Below, one piece after another: positions 33,034 to 33,044 of a DNA stretch of 33,044 bases (position 1 is the stretch's first letter; each line of letters starts with the position of its first letter). The notes beneath the pieces are model-generated. The model had not been told where the DNA came from and ran no database searches. It saw nothing but the letters and a program-made list of their open reading frames with translations. Origin of the DNA: Spirochaetaceae bacterium (lineage in GTDB: Bacteria; Spirochaetota; Spirochaetia; DSM-2461); NCBI GenBank assembly GCA_016342385.1, contig JAEINM010000003.1, forward strand, positions 1 through 33,044, in the 5' to 3' direction. The position numbers and the translations under genes were made by a program.

Positions 33034-33044
33034 AAAGGCTCCGA

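Overview
The window is about 33 kb of ordinary chromosome from a spirochaete, most likely Spirochaetales near Treponema or Spirochaeta. The strongest marker is an intact gene for the cytoplasmic filament protein CfpA (12738-14729), which is specific to that group. A PPDK-family gene lies two genes downstream of it, and from memory that arrangement also occurs in Treponema pallidum. Base composition is moderately AT-rich and even throughout. I see no insertion sequence, prophage, integron, CRISPR array, tRNA or rRNA. Coding density is high and no gap exceeds 150 bases.

Layout. Positions 1-1121 hold the C-terminal part of a membrane histidine kinase. Positions 1234-3748 are a tight def-fmt-PASTA operon closed by a GC-rich hairpin. 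Positions 3854-5590 encode a CheA-like membrane kinase whose HPt phosphoacceptor histidine is replaced by asparagine; its 3' end overlaps a convergent VanY-type carboxypeptidase gene. Positions 6476-8365 encode a secreted BNR-repeat plus DUF4015-type putative glycoside hydrolase. Positions 8476-18323 form a filament cluster: a TPR/LA2681-HEPN-like protein, an 866-residue single-pass protein with a LysM-like C-terminus, CfpA, an unknown 314-residue protein, and a PPDK-family protein with an eroded ATP-binding half. Next come a J-domain protein (-), a small unknown protein, a MinD-like ATPase (-), a class III cyclase-like protein, a hotdog thioesterase (-) and an exported duplicated-domain protein. 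Positions 23995-33010 hold ygiQ, a TerB/J-domain protein, a YitT protein, a flavin reductase, cmoA-cmoB, a membrane pyrophosphatase and a conserved unknown.

How the genes fit together. def and fmt handle N-terminal formyl-methionine. cmoA and cmoB make the cmo5U34 modification of tRNA. The pyrophosphatase and the PPDK-family protein both touch pyrophosphate or PEP energetics, although the latter may have lost its ATP/PPi half. The most interesting part is 8.4-18.3 kb. It pairs the cytoplasmic filament gene with a membrane protein placed to link cytoplasm and peptidoglycan, and it begins at a duplicated operator-like element.

Two themes recur. First, several signalling or metabolic domains keep their fold signature but lack a specific catalytic residue: the HPt His, the cyclase Asn, the PPDK ATP-grasp Arg and the HEPN RxxxxH. 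Second, several genes have no Shine-Dalgarno sequence and a -10-like hexamer six or seven bases before the ATG, which suggests leaderless transcripts. All functional calls are by reading motifs; no searches were run.
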